Shown: one piece after another, positions 45,921 through 57,166 of the stretch
Layout of the letters: every line of letters begins with the position of its first letter
Position numbering within the stretch: the first letter of the stretch is position 1
Assembly (NCBI GenBank): GCA_013002405.1
Contig: JABDKA010000049.1
Location: 16,979-80,978 of the forward strand
DNA: 64,000 nt
Origin: Sulfitobacter sp.
GTDB taxonomy: Bacteria > Pseudomonadota > Alphaproteobacteria > Rhodobacterales > Rhodobacteraceae
Direction: 5' to 3'
Program-made: the position numbers and the translations under genes
Notes under the pieces: generated by a model
What the model was told of the DNA's origin: nothing
What the model saw: the letters and a program-made list of their open reading frames with translations, nothing else
Databases searched by the model: none

Positions 45921-46861
45921 TCCGCGCGGCGCTTGCGTTTTTTCTTTTGGCGGCCCCGGCCGCGGCGCTGGAGCTGGAGCTTCCCCCGACCGCGCGCCAG
46001 ACGGTTGAGCGCAACACCGCCGCAGATATCTATGCCGCGCCGTCCGGCGTCTTTGACGGTGACAAGGTGCCAACCTTGGCGGTTGAGGGGGAGATACGCC
46101 GTGCGGCATGGCGGCTCGACTCGCCCGGCCTTACACCCTTGCAGGTGATGCGCCCACTGCGGGCGCAGGTCCAAGCCGCAGGCTATGACCTGGTTCTCGA
46201 TTGCACCAGCAGCGCTTGCGGCGGCTTTGATTTCCGCTTTGCGACCGAGATTCTGCCCGGGCCCAACATGTACGTGAATTTGCGGGCCTACCATTTCGTC
46301 ACCGGCATCAAATACCTAGACGACGTGCCGCAGGACGTCATTACGATCCTGGCAAGCACCTCTGCCACCTCAGCCTACGTGCAGGTTGTCCGTGCCCAGC
46401 CCGCGGATGTGCCCGCAGGCGAACCTTCTGCTGCGCGGATTGATCCGCCCAGGCCCGTGCCTGCCGCACCCGATCCGGTCGGGAGGGAAAATCTGTCCGG
46501 GCAAATACTCGGTCAAGGATACGCGGTTTTGGAAGGGCTCGATTTCGCAAGCGGCAGTACGGATCTGGGTCCGGGGCCCTTCGCCGCGCTTGAGGCGCTT
46601 GCGGCCTTTCTGCGGTCGCGGCCCGAAACCCGTATCGCGCTGGTGGGCCACACCGACACGATTGGTGGGCTGCAGCCGAATATCTCCATCAGCCGTGCGC
46701 GTGCTCAGTCTGTCCGCGCGCGCCTGATCGACGGCTACAAGATTGATCCCGCACGGCTTGATGCGGAGGGGATGGGTTACCTCTCCCCCATCGCCAGCAA
46801 TCTGGAGCCTTCGGGACGCGAGGCCAACCGCCGGGTCGAGGCGGTGATCCTTACCGAATGA
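45917..46861 (+). CDS. Exported OmpA-domain protein
   Basis: 314 residues. The signal peptide is MIRAALAFFLLAAPAAA, followed by LELELPPTARQTVERN. The central region has a Cys pair in DCTSSACGGFDFRFATEIL. The C-terminal OmpA/MotB domain has FASGSTDLGPGPFAALEALA, IALVGHTDTIGG and the terminal SGREANRRVEAVI with the Arg-rich peptidoglycan contact. It should bind peptidoglycan from the periplasm; the role of the N-terminal part is unknown. Confidence 0.88.
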   Translation: MIRAALAFFLLAAPAAALELELPPTARQTVERNTAADIYAAPSGVFDGDKVPTLAVEGEIRRAAWRLDSPGLTPLQVMRPLRAQVQAAGYDLVLDCTSSACGGFDFRFATEILPGPNMYVNLRAYHFVTGIKYLDDVPQDVITILASTSATSAYVQVVRAQPADVPAGEPSAARIDPPRPVPAAPDPVGRENLSGQILGQGYAVLEGLDFASGSTDLGPGPFAALEALAAFLRSRPETRIALVGHTDTIGGLQPNISISRARAQSVRARLIDGYKIDPARLDAEGMGYLSPIASNLEPSGREANRRVEAVILTE

Positions 46862-46865
46862 CATG

Positions 46866-46898
46866 AAAAAGGCCCCGATACGCAAAGGCACCGGGGCT
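46866..46898 (-). terminator. Terminator of the LysR-type gene
   Basis: On the minus strand GCCCCGG...CGGGGC forms a 6-7 bp stem (46871-46877 with 46892-46898) around a 14-base loop, followed by CTTTTTC. It lies 31 bp after the stop of the LysR gene and just past the plus-strand OmpA-domain gene end. Confidence 0.65.
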
Positions 46899-46928
46899 GA
46901 GGTCACACCGAGGGGAAAGTGGTGTTCC

Positions 46929-47834
46929 TTACCAGTCCGTTGGGCCCTTGTCGGCAAAGGCGTGGACCAGAAAATCAATAAAGGCGCGGACCTTCGGCTG
47001 GGTAAAGCGGCCCGGCGGATAGACCGCGTAGATGCCTTGGGTCTCAAGCGGGAGATCGGGGATCGCGTCTTCGACCAGCCCCTTGTCCATCGCGTCGGCG
47101 TAGAGAAAGCTGGGCAGGTAGGCGATGCCAAGGCCCGAGATGGCGGCATTCAGCAGGCTTTGCCCGTCATTGACCGATAGCCATCCGGCCGTGCGTACCT
47201 GCCGCTTTTCGCCCGAGGGGGCGGTCAGTTTCCAGACATTACCGCTCGATTGGTTGGAATAGTGCAGCAGCTTGTGATTGTTCAGATCGTCGATTTTTTC
47301 GGGTCGCCCGTATTCCTCGAAATACTTCGGGCTGGCGATCATCCGCTTGGTCGTCTCGGTCAGCTTGCGGGCACGCAGGGTGCTGTCTTCCAGCTCCCCG
47401 ATGCGCACGGCCATGTCAAATCCCTCTGAAATCAACTCAACGTAGCGGTTATTGAGGACCATGTTCACGGTGATGTCGGGAAACTCGCTCAGGAATTCGG
47501 ACAGGGCGGGGGAGAGATGGTTCACGCCAAAATCCGTCGCCACCGAAATACGCAAGAGGCCGGAAGGGGCCGACTGCATAGAGGTGACCAGCGCGTCGGC
47601 TTCGCCTGCGTCATTCAGAACGCGGCGGGCGCGGTCATAATAGGCAAGGCCGATCTCCGTCGGGCTGACCCGGCGGGTCGTCCGGTTGAGAAGGCGTGCA
47701 CCCAGGCGCGCTTCCAGCGATGAGACATGCTTGGAGACGGCGGATTTCGAAATCCCCATCTTTTTTGCGGCATCGGTAAACCCGCCCTGATCCACGACCG
47801 TGGCAAAAGCTTCCATTTCTGTAAGGCGGTCCAT
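46929..47834 (-). CDS. LysR-family transcriptional regulator
   Basis: 301 residues. The N-terminal winged helix reads MEAFATVVDQGGFTDAAKKM...SAVSKHVSSLEARLGARLLN, followed by RTTRRVSPTEIG, placing it in the large CrgA/AaeR/DmlR-like branch. The C-terminal effector domain contains SISEGFDMAVRIG-like text (LISEGFDMAVRIGELEDST). No divergent target gene is within 130 bp on its 5' side other than zntB on the same strand, so its target cannot be inferred by position. Confidence 0.92.
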   Translation of the reverse strand: MDRLTEMEAFATVVDQGGFTDAAKKMGISKSAVSKHVSSLEARLGARLLNRTTRRVSPTEIGLAYYDRARRVLNDAGEADALVTSMQSAPSGLLRISVATDFGVNHLSPALSEFLSEFPDITVNMVLNNRYVELISEGFDMAVRIGELEDSTLRARKLTETTKRMIASPKYFEEYGRPEKIDDLNNHKLLHYSNQSSGNVWKLTAPSGEKRQVRTAGWLSVNDGQSLLNAAISGLGIAYLPSFLYADAMDKGLVEDAIPDLPLETQGIYAVYPPGRFTQPKVRAFIDFLVHAFADKGPTDW

Positions 47835-47970
47835 TGCCGTTCCTTTCGCGTTCCTGCTTCAAGGATCGTAGATGCCAAGTAATTCAGGCAGCATCGGGGC
47901 GCTGCTGCGACAGTAGGAAGGTAATTGATGGATCGTATCGGGGCCGGAAACAGGGAAACAGGTGTTTCCG

Positions 47971-48912
47971 TCAGAGCCAGCGGACCAGTCTCAGGACCGC
48001 TACCATCAGGACGCCAAGGGCGACCATGGCCAGACAAAGCATGGTGAAGGCCGCGGGATGATCCACACCGGGCATCCCTGCGACATTCACGCCGAAGAGA
48101 CCCGTCAGGAATCCGAGCGGCAGGAATACGGACGCCGCGACAGACAGAACGTAGCCATGGCGGGCCTGACGCTGGGCTACGTTTGCATCGTGCTCCTCCT
48201 GCACGGACACCAGCCTGTCGCGCAGTTCGTCCAGTTCCTCAACCGAAATGATCGCGCGGTTGGCCAGTTCGTGCAGTTTCAGCGCGATGTCACCCGGGAT
48301 CAGGGACATATCGAGCCCGGCCAACCGTCCCAGGGCGACACGTTGCGGATCAAGGTAGCGTCTGAGCCGTATGACTGCGCGTCGGTTCACGGGCAGTTCG
48401 CGCGGCACGGGCGTATTCTTGTCCTCAAGGTCCGCCTCGAAGAACTCCGCCAGCCGGTCGATGCTTTCCACGTGCTTCTGCACACGGTCTGTCAGTCTCG
48501 CCACCAGTGTTTCAAGGAACATCGCAGGGTTTTCCGGGGCCTTCCCCTGCTCCACCTCCGCCCGGATCTCGTTGAAGGCAAAGACCTTGTTACGGCGCAC
48601 GGTGATCAGAAGGTTTTCTTGCACGTACATACGGATTGAAATCATCTCGTCCGCGTCCATGCCTTCGTTCATGTTAATGCCGCGGAGGTTCAGGATCAGT
48701 CCATCGCGGAATTGATCACACCGGGGCCGGGTCTGGTTCTGCACCAGCGATCCGGCAGGCACTTCGTGCAGGTTGGCGTAGGCCCAGGGTTCCAGATCGG
48801 GATCGGACAGGTCGAAGTGCCACCAGCGATAACCTTCCTCTCCGCAAAGCGCATCGTCGGTTACCGCCTCTGCGCGGCCGTCGGGATAGATGTCAAAGAC
48901 GCAGATCGCCAT
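47971..48912 (-). CDS. zntB: Zinc transporter of the CorA/ZntB family
   Basis: 313 residues. A long cytoplasmic N-terminal funnel precedes two C-terminal helices (LSVAASVFLPLGFLTGLFGV and AFTMLCLAMVALGVLMVAVL). The loop motif is GVNVAGMPGVD, the ZntB form of the CorA GxN signature (CorA itself has GMN followed by different residues). It moves zinc (or related divalent cations) across the inner membrane. It lies in a minus-strand run with fadH upstream (41-bp gap). A small hairpin at 47954-47969 (GGAAAC / GTTTCC) follows the stop and may be its terminator. Confidence 0.9.
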   Translation of the reverse strand: MAICVFDIYPDGRAEAVTDDALCGEEGYRWWHFDLSDPDLEPWAYANLHEVPAGSLVQNQTRPRCDQFRDGLILNLRGINMNEGMDADEMISIRMYVQENLLITVRRNKVFAFNEIRAEVEQGKAPENPAMFLETLVARLTDRVQKHVESIDRLAEFFEADLEDKNTPVPRELPVNRRAVIRLRRYLDPQRVALGRLAGLDMSLIPGDIALKLHELANRAIISVEELDELRDRLVSVQEEHDANVAQRQARHGYVLSVAASVFLPLGFLTGLFGVNVAGMPGVDHPAAFTMLCLAMVALGVLMVAVLRLVRWL

Positions 48913-48953
48913 ACCGCCACCCTGTCGCGAAATCAGGGTGGCGGCAATGGGGT

Positions 48954-51041
<2,088 letters not shown>

Positions 51042-51104
51042 TCACGCGCTACGCCGCGTCATCGGCGGCATGGGACGGCATATCGGAGGCGGAGGCAAGG
51101 GCAG

Positions 51105-51572
51105 ATGATTCAGATCGATTTGCGCAACCCGGACGGAAGCGACGACGCGGCCATCGCGCACCTCATATACGACGCCATCCACCAAGGGCGCAGTCTCTAT
51201 ACAGCCGAGGAGAGGCAGGCCTGGATGCCTGCGCCGCACAGCGGTGAGGCGTGGTCGAAACGGCTGGCGGCGCAGCGGGTGTTTCTGGCACGCAATGGGA
51301 AACGCGTCATTGGGGCGATGACCCTCAAGGGCGACTACATTGATCTGGCCTACGTCGCGCCTGCCCGTCAGGGACAGGGCCTTTTCAGGCGGCTGTTCGA
51401 GTTACTTGAAACGGAGGCGCGACGCGCGGGCATAAGACGGCTGACCACCCACGCCAGCCTCATGGCTCAGCCCGCCTTTCTGGCGGTGGGCTTTCGTGTT
51501 ATCCGACACGAAAAGATCGCCCAGAGTGGCCAGATGCTGGCCCGCGCGGAGATGGAGAAAGACCCACTATGA
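51105..51572 (+). CDS. GNAT-family N-acetyltransferase
   Basis: 155 residues after GGCAAGGGCAG. The acetyl-CoA site is [21 protein letters not shown], preceded by strands [16 protein letters not shown]. The end ([22 protein letters not shown]) is typical of the single-domain ElaA/YafP-like GNATs. Substrate unknown. It overlaps rppH by four bases, so it is co-translated with it. Confidence 0.85.
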   Translation: MIQIDLRNPDGSDDAAIAHLIYDAIHQGRSLYTAEERQAWMPAPHSGEAWSKRLAAQRVFLARNGKRVIGAMTLKGDYIDLAYVAPARQGQGLFRRLFELLETEARRAGIRRLTTHASLMAQPAFLAVGFRVIRHEKIAQSGQMLARAEMEKDPL

Positions 51573-52051
51573 GCCCCGAAGAAATTGCCCGTCTGCCCTA
51601 CCGCCCCTGCGTTGGCGTGGTGCTGCTGAATGAGGAGGGGCTGGCCTTTGTCGGTCAGCGCAAGGACCGCTTTCAGGAAGCCTGGCAGATGCCGCAGGGC
51701 GGCGTCGACAAGGGCGAAGATCCAAGGGATGCGGCCCTGCGCGAACTTGAAGAGGAAACCGGCGTGACCCGTGATCTGGTGACCATCGAGGCAGAGACCG
51801 CAGGCTGGGTCCCCTATGATCTGCCGCACGAAATTGTGCCGGAGATCTGGAAAGGCCGCTTTCGCGGGCAGGAGCAGAAATGGTTTCTGATGCGTTTTCA
51901 CGGTCAGGATGCGCAGGTCAACATCGAGACGGCGCACCAGGAATTCTCAACCTGGCGCTGGATGCCGGTGGAGGAACTGGTGGACCGGATCGTGCCCTTC
52001 AAACGCGACGTCTACCGCGCTGTGCTGAAGGAATTTGAGGATCATTTGTGA
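51569..52051 (+). CDS. rppH: RNA pyrophosphohydrolase (Nudix)
   Basis: 160 residues. The Nudix box runs from Gly44 to Val66 with Glu50, Arg58, Glu59, Glu62, Glu63 and Gly65 in the required places. The start [18 protein letters not shown] and [14 protein letters not shown] are diagnostic of RppH. It removes pyrophosphate from 5'-triphosphate mRNA and so starts RNase E-dependent decay; relatives also cleave dinucleoside polyphosphates. It overlaps both flanking genes. Confidence 0.95.
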   Translation: MSPEEIARLPYRPCVGVVLLNEEGLAFVGQRKDRFQEAWQMPQGGVDKGEDPRDAALRELEEETGVTRDLVTIEAETAGWVPYDLPHEIVPEIWKGRFRGQEQKWFLMRFHGQDAQVNIETAHQEFSTWRWMPVEELVDRIVPFKRDVYRAVLKEFEDHL

Positions 52052-52530
52052 AACCTCTGCTGATCCTCCTTTTGGCCCTGGCGCCTGTGCCCGCATTGGC
52101 GCTTTCCTGTCTCAAGCCATCGGTTGAACGGAGCTTTAACCAGTATGATGAGGCGGCAGAGAGCTACCTTATCGTCCACGGTCGGCTGACGCTCGATGAA
52201 GGCCTTCTGCCGAAGACCGCATTCGGGCAGGGGTCACCTCCAAAAATGACGATGATCCCGGGCCGTCTGGTCGGCAAATCACTTTCCAAGGCGGGGTTCG
52301 AATTGCCTTTCGAACGTGATGTGACCTTGGAGGTCGCCTGTTTTGGCCCCTGGTGCGGCAGCTTGGAGAATGGCGCGGATGTGCTGGCCTTCGTGCGCAA
52401 GGATCAGGCGGGTTACGCGATCGACATCAACCCCTGCGGCGGCGCAGTTTTTTCAGCGCCTCACCGCAAGCTGCTCAAATCGGTCGAGCGGTGCATGAGA
52501 GGCGGCCCCTGCGAGCCCGACATGTATTAG
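52048..52530 (+). CDS. Secreted protein of unknown function with conserved cysteines
   Basis: 160 residues from GTG 52048, which overlaps the rppH stop. A signal peptide ([17 protein letters not shown]) is cut before [19 protein letters not shown]. Six Cys remain in the mature part, including CFGPWC, NPCGG, and CMRGGPC, so a disulfide-bonded periplasmic protein is likely. No family recognised. Overlap with the opposite-strand acetyltransferase gene is four bases. Confidence 0.8.
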   Translation: MKPLLILLLALAPVPALALSCLKPSVERSFNQYDEAAESYLIVHGRLTLDEGLLPKTAFGQGSPPKMTMIPGRLVGKSLSKAGFELPFERDVTLEVACFGPWCGSLENGADVLAFVRKDQAGYAIDINPCGGAVFSAPHRKLLKSVERCMRGGPCEPDMY

Positions 52531-53117
52531 CGGATCAGGGGATAATGTGGACCTGCGTCTTCCGGCAAGAGCCCCTCAAGACGCGGATCATCGCCAATCT
52601 CTATCTGGCGTCTGTAGGGACTAAATCCGCTGCGCTGATAGAAGGCCAGGGCCTGCGGACTGTCGATGGTGCAGGTATGGACGTGAAGCCGGTTGATGGG
52701 CCGTGACCAGGCAATCTCAATCGCGCGGTCCATCAGGTGGCCCCCGGCGCCCGTGCCGATCAGGGCCGATGTCAGGCCGAAGAAGGCCAGTTCGCATTCT
52801 CCCTCCTGACGGAAGTCGAGCTCCAGCAGCGCCTCATCCCGGCCATCCCTGCTTAAGGTAAAGAGTAGCACATTGGGATCACCCAGGATGGCCATCAGGT
52901 CCTTATCCTGCAACAGAAGTCGGCTGGTCCAAAGCCATTCGGACCCCACGCGTTCAAAGATATCCCGGTACCAGGCCAGATCGGGGATTACTTCAAGAAA
53001 TGTGATGCCCTCTGCCAGAGGTGCGCCCCGCAGCGGTGCGGGGGCGGTCATCTCCAGATGCGTGACGACCATGGCCACCTTGCCCGCAGGCAGATCGTGC
53101 AGGCCGTCCGTAATCAT
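52527..53117 (-). CDS. GNAT-family N-acetyltransferase
   Basis: 196 residues, starting ATG 53117 inside the adenosine-kinase stop (ATGA). The core FGLTSALIGTGAGGHLMDRAI and HTCTIDSPQALAFYQRSGF are acetyl-CoA-binding GNAT motifs. The N-terminus contains LEMTAPAPLRGAPL. Substrate unknown. It is the last gene of the nth-adenosine kinase-GNAT transcript. Confidence 0.88.
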   Translation of the reverse strand: MITDGLHDLPAGKVAMVVTHLEMTAPAPLRGAPLAEGITFLEVIPDLAWYRDIFERVGSEWLWTSRLLLQDKDLMAILGDPNVLLFTLSRDGRDEALLELDFRQEGECELAFFGLTSALIGTGAGGHLMDRAIEIAWSRPINRLHVHTCTIDSPQALAFYQRSGFSPYRRQIEIGDDPRLEGLLPEDAGPHYPLIR

Positions 53118-54109
53118 CCCTCGATCAGCCCCTCGGACCGGAAAACCGCCAGCATATCGGTCTGGGGGCGGGGCCCGATGTGGCGGATCACCTCGCCCGC
53201 GCAGAGGTTGCCCATGCGCGCGCAGGTTTCCAGATCCCGCCCGTATGACAGACCGTAGAGGAAGCCCGCGGCGAACTGGTCGCCTGCGCCGGTTGCGTCC
53301 ACCGGGGTGACGGGCGTCACCGGGACATCGACCCTCTCGCCGCCACGGATGACGGTGACCCCCTCTGCTGATCGCGTGCAGACCACGATGGGGCAGATGT
53401 CAGTCGTGCGCGAAATGGCCTCTTCGATGTCTTCCGTCTCGAACAGGGACCGCAGCTCAGCCTCGTTCCCGATGACGAAATCCAGATCATGTTCGATCAG
53501 TGACAGGAAATCGGCCCGGTGGCGTTCCACGCAGAAGGGATCAGATATGGCGATCCCCGCCTTGCCGCCGCTCTGTGTCGTATCGCGGGCGGCTTCGCGG
53601 AAGGCTGTTTTCCCCGCATCGTGATCAAAGAGATAGCCTTCGAGGAACATCAGCTTGGCATTTCCGGCCACATCCTCGGGCACGTCGTAGGAGGTCAGGC
53701 CGGTGGAGATGCCCAGGTAGGTGTTCATCGATCGTTCGCCATCGGGTGTCACGAAGATCATTGAGCGAGAAGTGGGCGTATCGTGTTCCCTGACTGGCGG
53801 GTTGACGAAGTCGATTCCGTGATCGGCCATGGCTGAGGCGTAGAATTGTCCCAGCGCGTCGTCGCGCACACGCCCGATAAAGGCCGTTTCCATCCCCAAC
53901 GCACCGGCCCCGGCGATTGTGTTGGCCACCGATCCACCGGGGGTCTGAACACGCTCATTCATGGCGGCATAGAGGACCTCGGCCCGGTCCTGTTCGACCA
54001 GCTGCATGATCCCCTTTTCGATCCCCATGTTGTCTAGAAACCAGTCGTCAATCTGGCTGATAACGTCGACAACGGCATTGCCGATGCCCACAAGTTCGTA
54101 ACGCTTCAT
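53114..54109 (-). CDS. PfkB-family adenosine kinase
   Basis: 331 residues. Starts YELVGIGNAVVDVISQID and has the PfkB N-terminal PGGSVANTIAGAGAL and C-terminal VDATGAGDQFAAGFLYG with the catalytic Asp. Text such as FLEGYLFD and SDPFCVERHR is typical of alphaproteobacterial proteins annotated adenosine kinase. It would phosphorylate adenosine (or a related nucleoside) in salvage. Start and stop overlap nth and the GNAT gene by four bases each. Confidence 0.9.
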   Translation of the reverse strand: MKRYELVGIGNAVVDVISQIDDWFLDNMGIEKGIMQLVEQDRAEVLYAAMNERVQTPGGSVANTIAGAGALGMETAFIGRVRDDALGQFYASAMADHGIDFVNPPVREHDTPTSRSMIFVTPDGERSMNTYLGISTGLTSYDVPEDVAGNAKLMFLEGYLFDHDAGKTAFREAARDTTQSGGKAGIAISDPFCVERHRADFLSLIEHDLDFVIGNEAELRSLFETEDIEEAISRTTDICPIVVCTRSAEGVTVIRGGERVDVPVTPVTPVDATGAGDQFAAGFLYGLSYGRDLETCARMGNLCAGEVIRHIGPRPQTDMLAVFRSEGLIEG

Positions 54110-54756
54110 TCGGTTTTATCCTCAAAGGGGCAGAGATCGTGGATGATGCAGGTCTTGCACAGCGGCTTGCGCGCCTTGCAATGGTAGCGGCCGTGCAGGA
54201 TCAGCCAATGGTGCGCGTGCTGCTGAAAGTCGACCGGGATATTGTCCTCAATCGCGCGCTCCACGGCATCGACCGTCTTGCCGGGGGCGATGCCCGTGCG
54301 GTTCCCGACGCGGAAGATGTGGGTATCCACTGCTTGCGCGGGATAGTGCCACCACATATTCAGCACCACGTTCGCCGTCTTGCGCCCGACACCGGGCAGG
54401 GATTGCAGGGCGGCACGGGAATTGGGCACCTCACCGCCGTACTTATCGACAAGGATCTGGCTCAGCTTCATGACGTTCTTAGCTTTCTGCCGGAATAGAC
54501 CGATGGTCTTGATATGTTCGGTCAATCCGTCAAGACCCAGGTCCAGCATCTTTTGCGGCGTATCGGCCACCGCAAAAAGCGCCTTCGTGGCCTTGTTCAC
54601 GCCTGCATCCGTCGCCTGTGCCGACAGAGCCACGGCCACCACCAGCGTGTAGGCGTTGGTATGATCAAGCTCACCCTTCGGCTCTGGATCCGCCGCGTGA
54701 AAGCGGGTGAAGATCTGTCTGATCGTGTGATAATCGCGCTGCTTTGCCATGGGCAT
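54106..54756 (-). CDS. nth: Endonuclease III (DNA glycosylase/AP lyase)
   Basis: 216 residues. The HhH motif LPGVGRKTANVVL holds catalytic Lys126, the catalytic Asp is Asp144 in VDTHIFRVGNRTG, and the 4Fe-4S loop is Cys193-x6-Cys200-x2-Cys203-x5-Cys209. It excises oxidised pyrimidines and cuts abasic sites. It is divergent (89 bp) from an Ada-like alkylation-repair gene, making a small base-repair locus. ATG at 54750 (residue 3) is an alternative start. Confidence 0.95.
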   Translation of the reverse strand: MPMAKQRDYHTIRQIFTRFHAADPEPKGELDHTNAYTLVVAVALSAQATDAGVNKATKALFAVADTPQKMLDLGLDGLTEHIKTIGLFRQKAKNVMKLSQILVDKYGGEVPNSRAALQSLPGVGRKTANVVLNMWWHYPAQAVDTHIFRVGNRTGIAPGKTVDAVERAIEDNIPVDFQQHAHHWLILHGRYHCKARKPLCKTCIIHDLCPFEDKTE

Positions 54757-54845
54757 GGTATGGGGCGATATGCCACCAAGGGCAAGGCAGGGCTTTGCGC
54801 ATCTTTCGGGTCGCGGGAAAGGGGCCGGACGACTAGATTGAGGGT

Positions 54846-55721
54846 ATGAATGATCTTGCTTCTCTCTCCTCCACCGGCTCCGAACAGGGCTATCACTTTA
54901 CCATCATGCGGCGTGCGATTGACCTAATTGATGCGGCCGAGGAACCTCTGTCGCTCGAAGAGCTTGCCGCCCTGATGCAGATGTCGCCCGCCCATTTCCA
55001 GCGGCTCTTTTCGCGCTGGGTGGGTGTCTCTCCCAAGCGTTACCAGCAGTACCTGATGCTGGGGCAGGCCAAAAACATGCTACGCGACAATGCCACGACG
55101 CTTTCTGCCGCCCATGAGGTGGGCCTGTCCGGAACCGGAAGGCTCCACGATCTTTTCCTGCGATGGGAGGCGATGAGCCCCGGAGACTATGCCCGTCAGG
55201 GCGCGGGGCTGACCATCTGCTGGGGCTGGTTCGAAAGCCCCTTCGGCTCTGCGCTGGTCACAGGGACAGAGAAGGGCATCTGCGGCCTCGCCCTTGCCGC
55301 TGAGGTGGGCGAAGAGGCGGCAATGGAAGACCTGAGGGGCCGCTGGCCCAAAGCGCGCTTCGTGGAGGATCCGGTGATGCTGCGGCCCTGGGTGCAGACG
55401 GCCTTTGGGGCGCAGGACGGTAGCCTTGAGAAGGCACCGCTTTACCTCATCGGGGCACCCTTCCAGATCAAGGTCTGGGAGGCCCTTCTGAATATCCCCT
55501 CAGGCCATGTGACGACCTATTCAGATATCGCCAATGCCATCGGGGCCCCCAAGGCGGTGCGGGCCGTCGGTACGGCAGTGGGCCGCAATCCGGTCTCCTG
55601 GCTGATCCCCTGCCACAGAGCCTTGCGTAAATCAGGTGCCTTGGGCGGCTATCACTGGGGCCTGCCCGTCAAGCGGACCATGCTGGCATTTGAGGCCGCT
55701 CGGGCCGAGGCGGAGGCCTGA
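54846..55721 (+). CDS. Ada-like AraC regulator fused to O6-alkylguanine-DNA alkyltransferase
   Basis: 291 residues. Residues 20-105 form an AraC helix-turn-helix (LSLEELAALMQMSPAHFQRL; SPKRYQQYLMLGQAKNML), and the C-terminal half is an Ogt domain with acceptor Cys256 in LIPCHRALRKSGALGGY. The N-terminal Zn-binding methylphosphotriester domain of E. coli Ada is missing, so the usual methylation switch for activation is absent. It should repair O6-methylguanine and may sense damage in another way. Divergent from nth. Confidence 0.93.
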   Translation: MNDLASLSSTGSEQGYHFTIMRRAIDLIDAAEEPLSLEELAALMQMSPAHFQRLFSRWVGVSPKRYQQYLMLGQAKNMLRDNATTLSAAHEVGLSGTGRLHDLFLRWEAMSPGDYARQGAGLTICWGWFESPFGSALVTGTEKGICGLALAAEVGEEAAMEDLRGRWPKARFVEDPVMLRPWVQTAFGAQDGSLEKAPLYLIGAPFQIKVWEALLNIPSGHVTTYSDIANAIGAPKAVRAVGTAVGRNPVSWLIPCHRALRKSGALGGYHWGLPVKRTMLAFEAARAEAEA

Positions 55722-55821
55722 TGCGCGGGAAGTCGCCGATACAATTTTCCCCCTGAAAAGGGTTTAGGCATCGCATATATACCGCCTGTACCAAGACGCC
55801 TCGCCCGAACGGGGCCCCTTA

Positions 55822-56511
55822 ATGAAAGCAGTATCTATGAAGACGACCAAAGTAACCCTTGCCGCCGCACTGGCGGGTATCATGACGCTTGGGGCCTGTA
55901 CGCAACCGGGCGGCGGAATCCTGGCCCAGCCGGGTGATCCAAACCAACGTACCAAGAACGGCGCACTGATCGGTGCCGCCTCGGGCGCTGTAATCGGCGC
56001 CCTCTCAAAAGGCGATGGAAACCGGGGTGATGGCGCCCTTGTCGGTGCCGTTGTTGGTGGTGCCCTGGGGGCCGGTGTCGGCTATTCGCTGGACAGGCAG
56101 GCGGCAGAGCTGCGCCAGCAGCTTGATGACAACATCGTCATTACCAATACCGGTGACCGCCTGATCGTGACTTTGCCGAACAACCTGCTCTTTGCTGTGG
56201 ACAGCACGATTGTTGGCCCAACCCTGCAGGGCGACCTTGCCGCACTGGCGCGAAACGTGAAGATCTACCAGAACTCCACCCTGCAGATCGTGGGCCATAC
56301 CGACAGCGACGGTGACGCGAGCTATAACCAGACGCTCTCCGAAGGCCGCGCGCGTTCGGTTGCCAACGTGCTGATCGCCAACGGCGTGTCGTCGGGCCGT
56401 CTGCAGACCTTTGGCCGGGGCGAAAGCCAGCCGATCGCCAGCAACCTGACACCCGAGGGCAAGGCCCGGAACCGCCGGGTTGAGATCGTGATCCTGCCCA
56501 ACGCGGCCTGA
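55822..56511 (+). CDS. OmpA-family lipoprotein with glycine zipper (YiaD-like)
   Basis: 229 residues from ATG 55822, or 224 from ATG 55837. A lipoprotein signal ends in the lipobox LGAC. A glycine-zipper segment follows (ALIGAASGAVIGALSKG and GALVGAVVGGALGAGVGY), then a C-terminal OmpA domain (LFAVDSTIVGPTLQGDL; IVGHTDSDGDASYNQ; GKARNRRVEIVI). It should tether the outer membrane to peptidoglycan. A strong terminator follows. Confidence 0.92.
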   Translation: MKAVSMKTTKVTLAAALAGIMTLGACTQPGGGILAQPGDPNQRTKNGALIGAASGAVIGALSKGDGNRGDGALVGAVVGGALGAGVGYSLDRQAAELRQQLDDNIVITNTGDRLIVTLPNNLLFAVDSTIVGPTLQGDLAALARNVKIYQNSTLQIVGHTDSDGDASYNQTLSEGRARSVANVLIANGVSSGRLQTFGRGESQPIASNLTPEGKARNRRVEIVILPNAA

Positions 56512-56534
56512 TCCTTATTTGACTTCGCAAAGAG

Positions 56535-56575
56535 AGGAGCCTCCGGGGAAATCCCCGGGGGCTCCTTGCCTTTTG
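56535..56575 (+). terminator. Terminator after the OmpA-type lipoprotein gene
   Basis: A stem of about 15 bp (AGGAGCCTCCGGGGA / TCCCCGGGGGCTCCT, one G-U pair) with a two-base loop at 56550-56551 begins 24 bp after the stop and is followed by TGCCTTTTGG. The stem is very strong and the T-run moderate. Confidence 0.82.
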
Positions 56576-56629
56576 GCGAAAGGGACCAAGTTCTAACCAA
56601 ACGCCAATTACAGACGGAACAACAGCCCC

Positions 56630-57166
56630 ATGACTGCCCCCAAGCTTTTAGGTCTCTCCGGTTCTCTGCGCGCAGGCGCGACCAACACCAAACTGCTTCA
56701 AGCCGCCGCGCGCCTGTTTGGTGAAAGCGACTTCACCCTCGCCGATATCAATTTCCCACTTTACGATGCGGATGATGAGAATGCCCAAGGTGTGCCGGAA
56801 GCGGTCAAAACCGTGGCCCAGCAGATCGACGACGCCGATGCAGTCATCATTTCGACACCGGAATACAACAAGGGGCCTTCGGGCGTGCTGAAAAACGCGC
56901 TGGACTGGATCAGCCGCACCGACGGTAATCCGTGGGAGGGCAAGCCCCTTGCCGTGATGTCCGCCGCCGCGGGCCGCGCAGGCGGTGAGCGTGCGCAAAT
57001 GATCCTTCGCGGGTTCATGGTGCCTTTCCGTACCCGCATCCTCCAGGGGCCGGAGATTCACCTGGCGGACAGCCGCAACCAATTCGATGAGGACGGTCAT
57101 CTGAAAAGCGATATCTACGTTAAGGATCTGACCAACCTGATGACCAGCCTGCGCGAGGCGATCTAG
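56630..57166 (+). CDS. NAD(P)H-dependent FMN reductase / quinone reductase
   Basis: 178 residues. The flavodoxin-like FMN site is LLGLSGSLRAGATNTKLL, the second loop is IISTPEYNKGPSGVLKNALDW, as in ChrR/YieF/azoreductase-type enzymes (NADPH-dependent FMN reductase family). It should reduce FMN, quinones or metal ions such as chromate by two electrons. It runs convergently into the VOC gene with a four-base overlap. Confidence 0.9.
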   Translation: MTAPKLLGLSGSLRAGATNTKLLQAAARLFGESDFTLADINFPLYDADDENAQGVPEAVKTVAQQIDDADAVIISTPEYNKGPSGVLKNALDWISRTDGNPWEGKPLAVMSAAAGRAGGERAQMILRGFMVPFRTRILQGPEIHLADSRNQFDEDGHLKSDIYVKDLTNLMTSLREAI

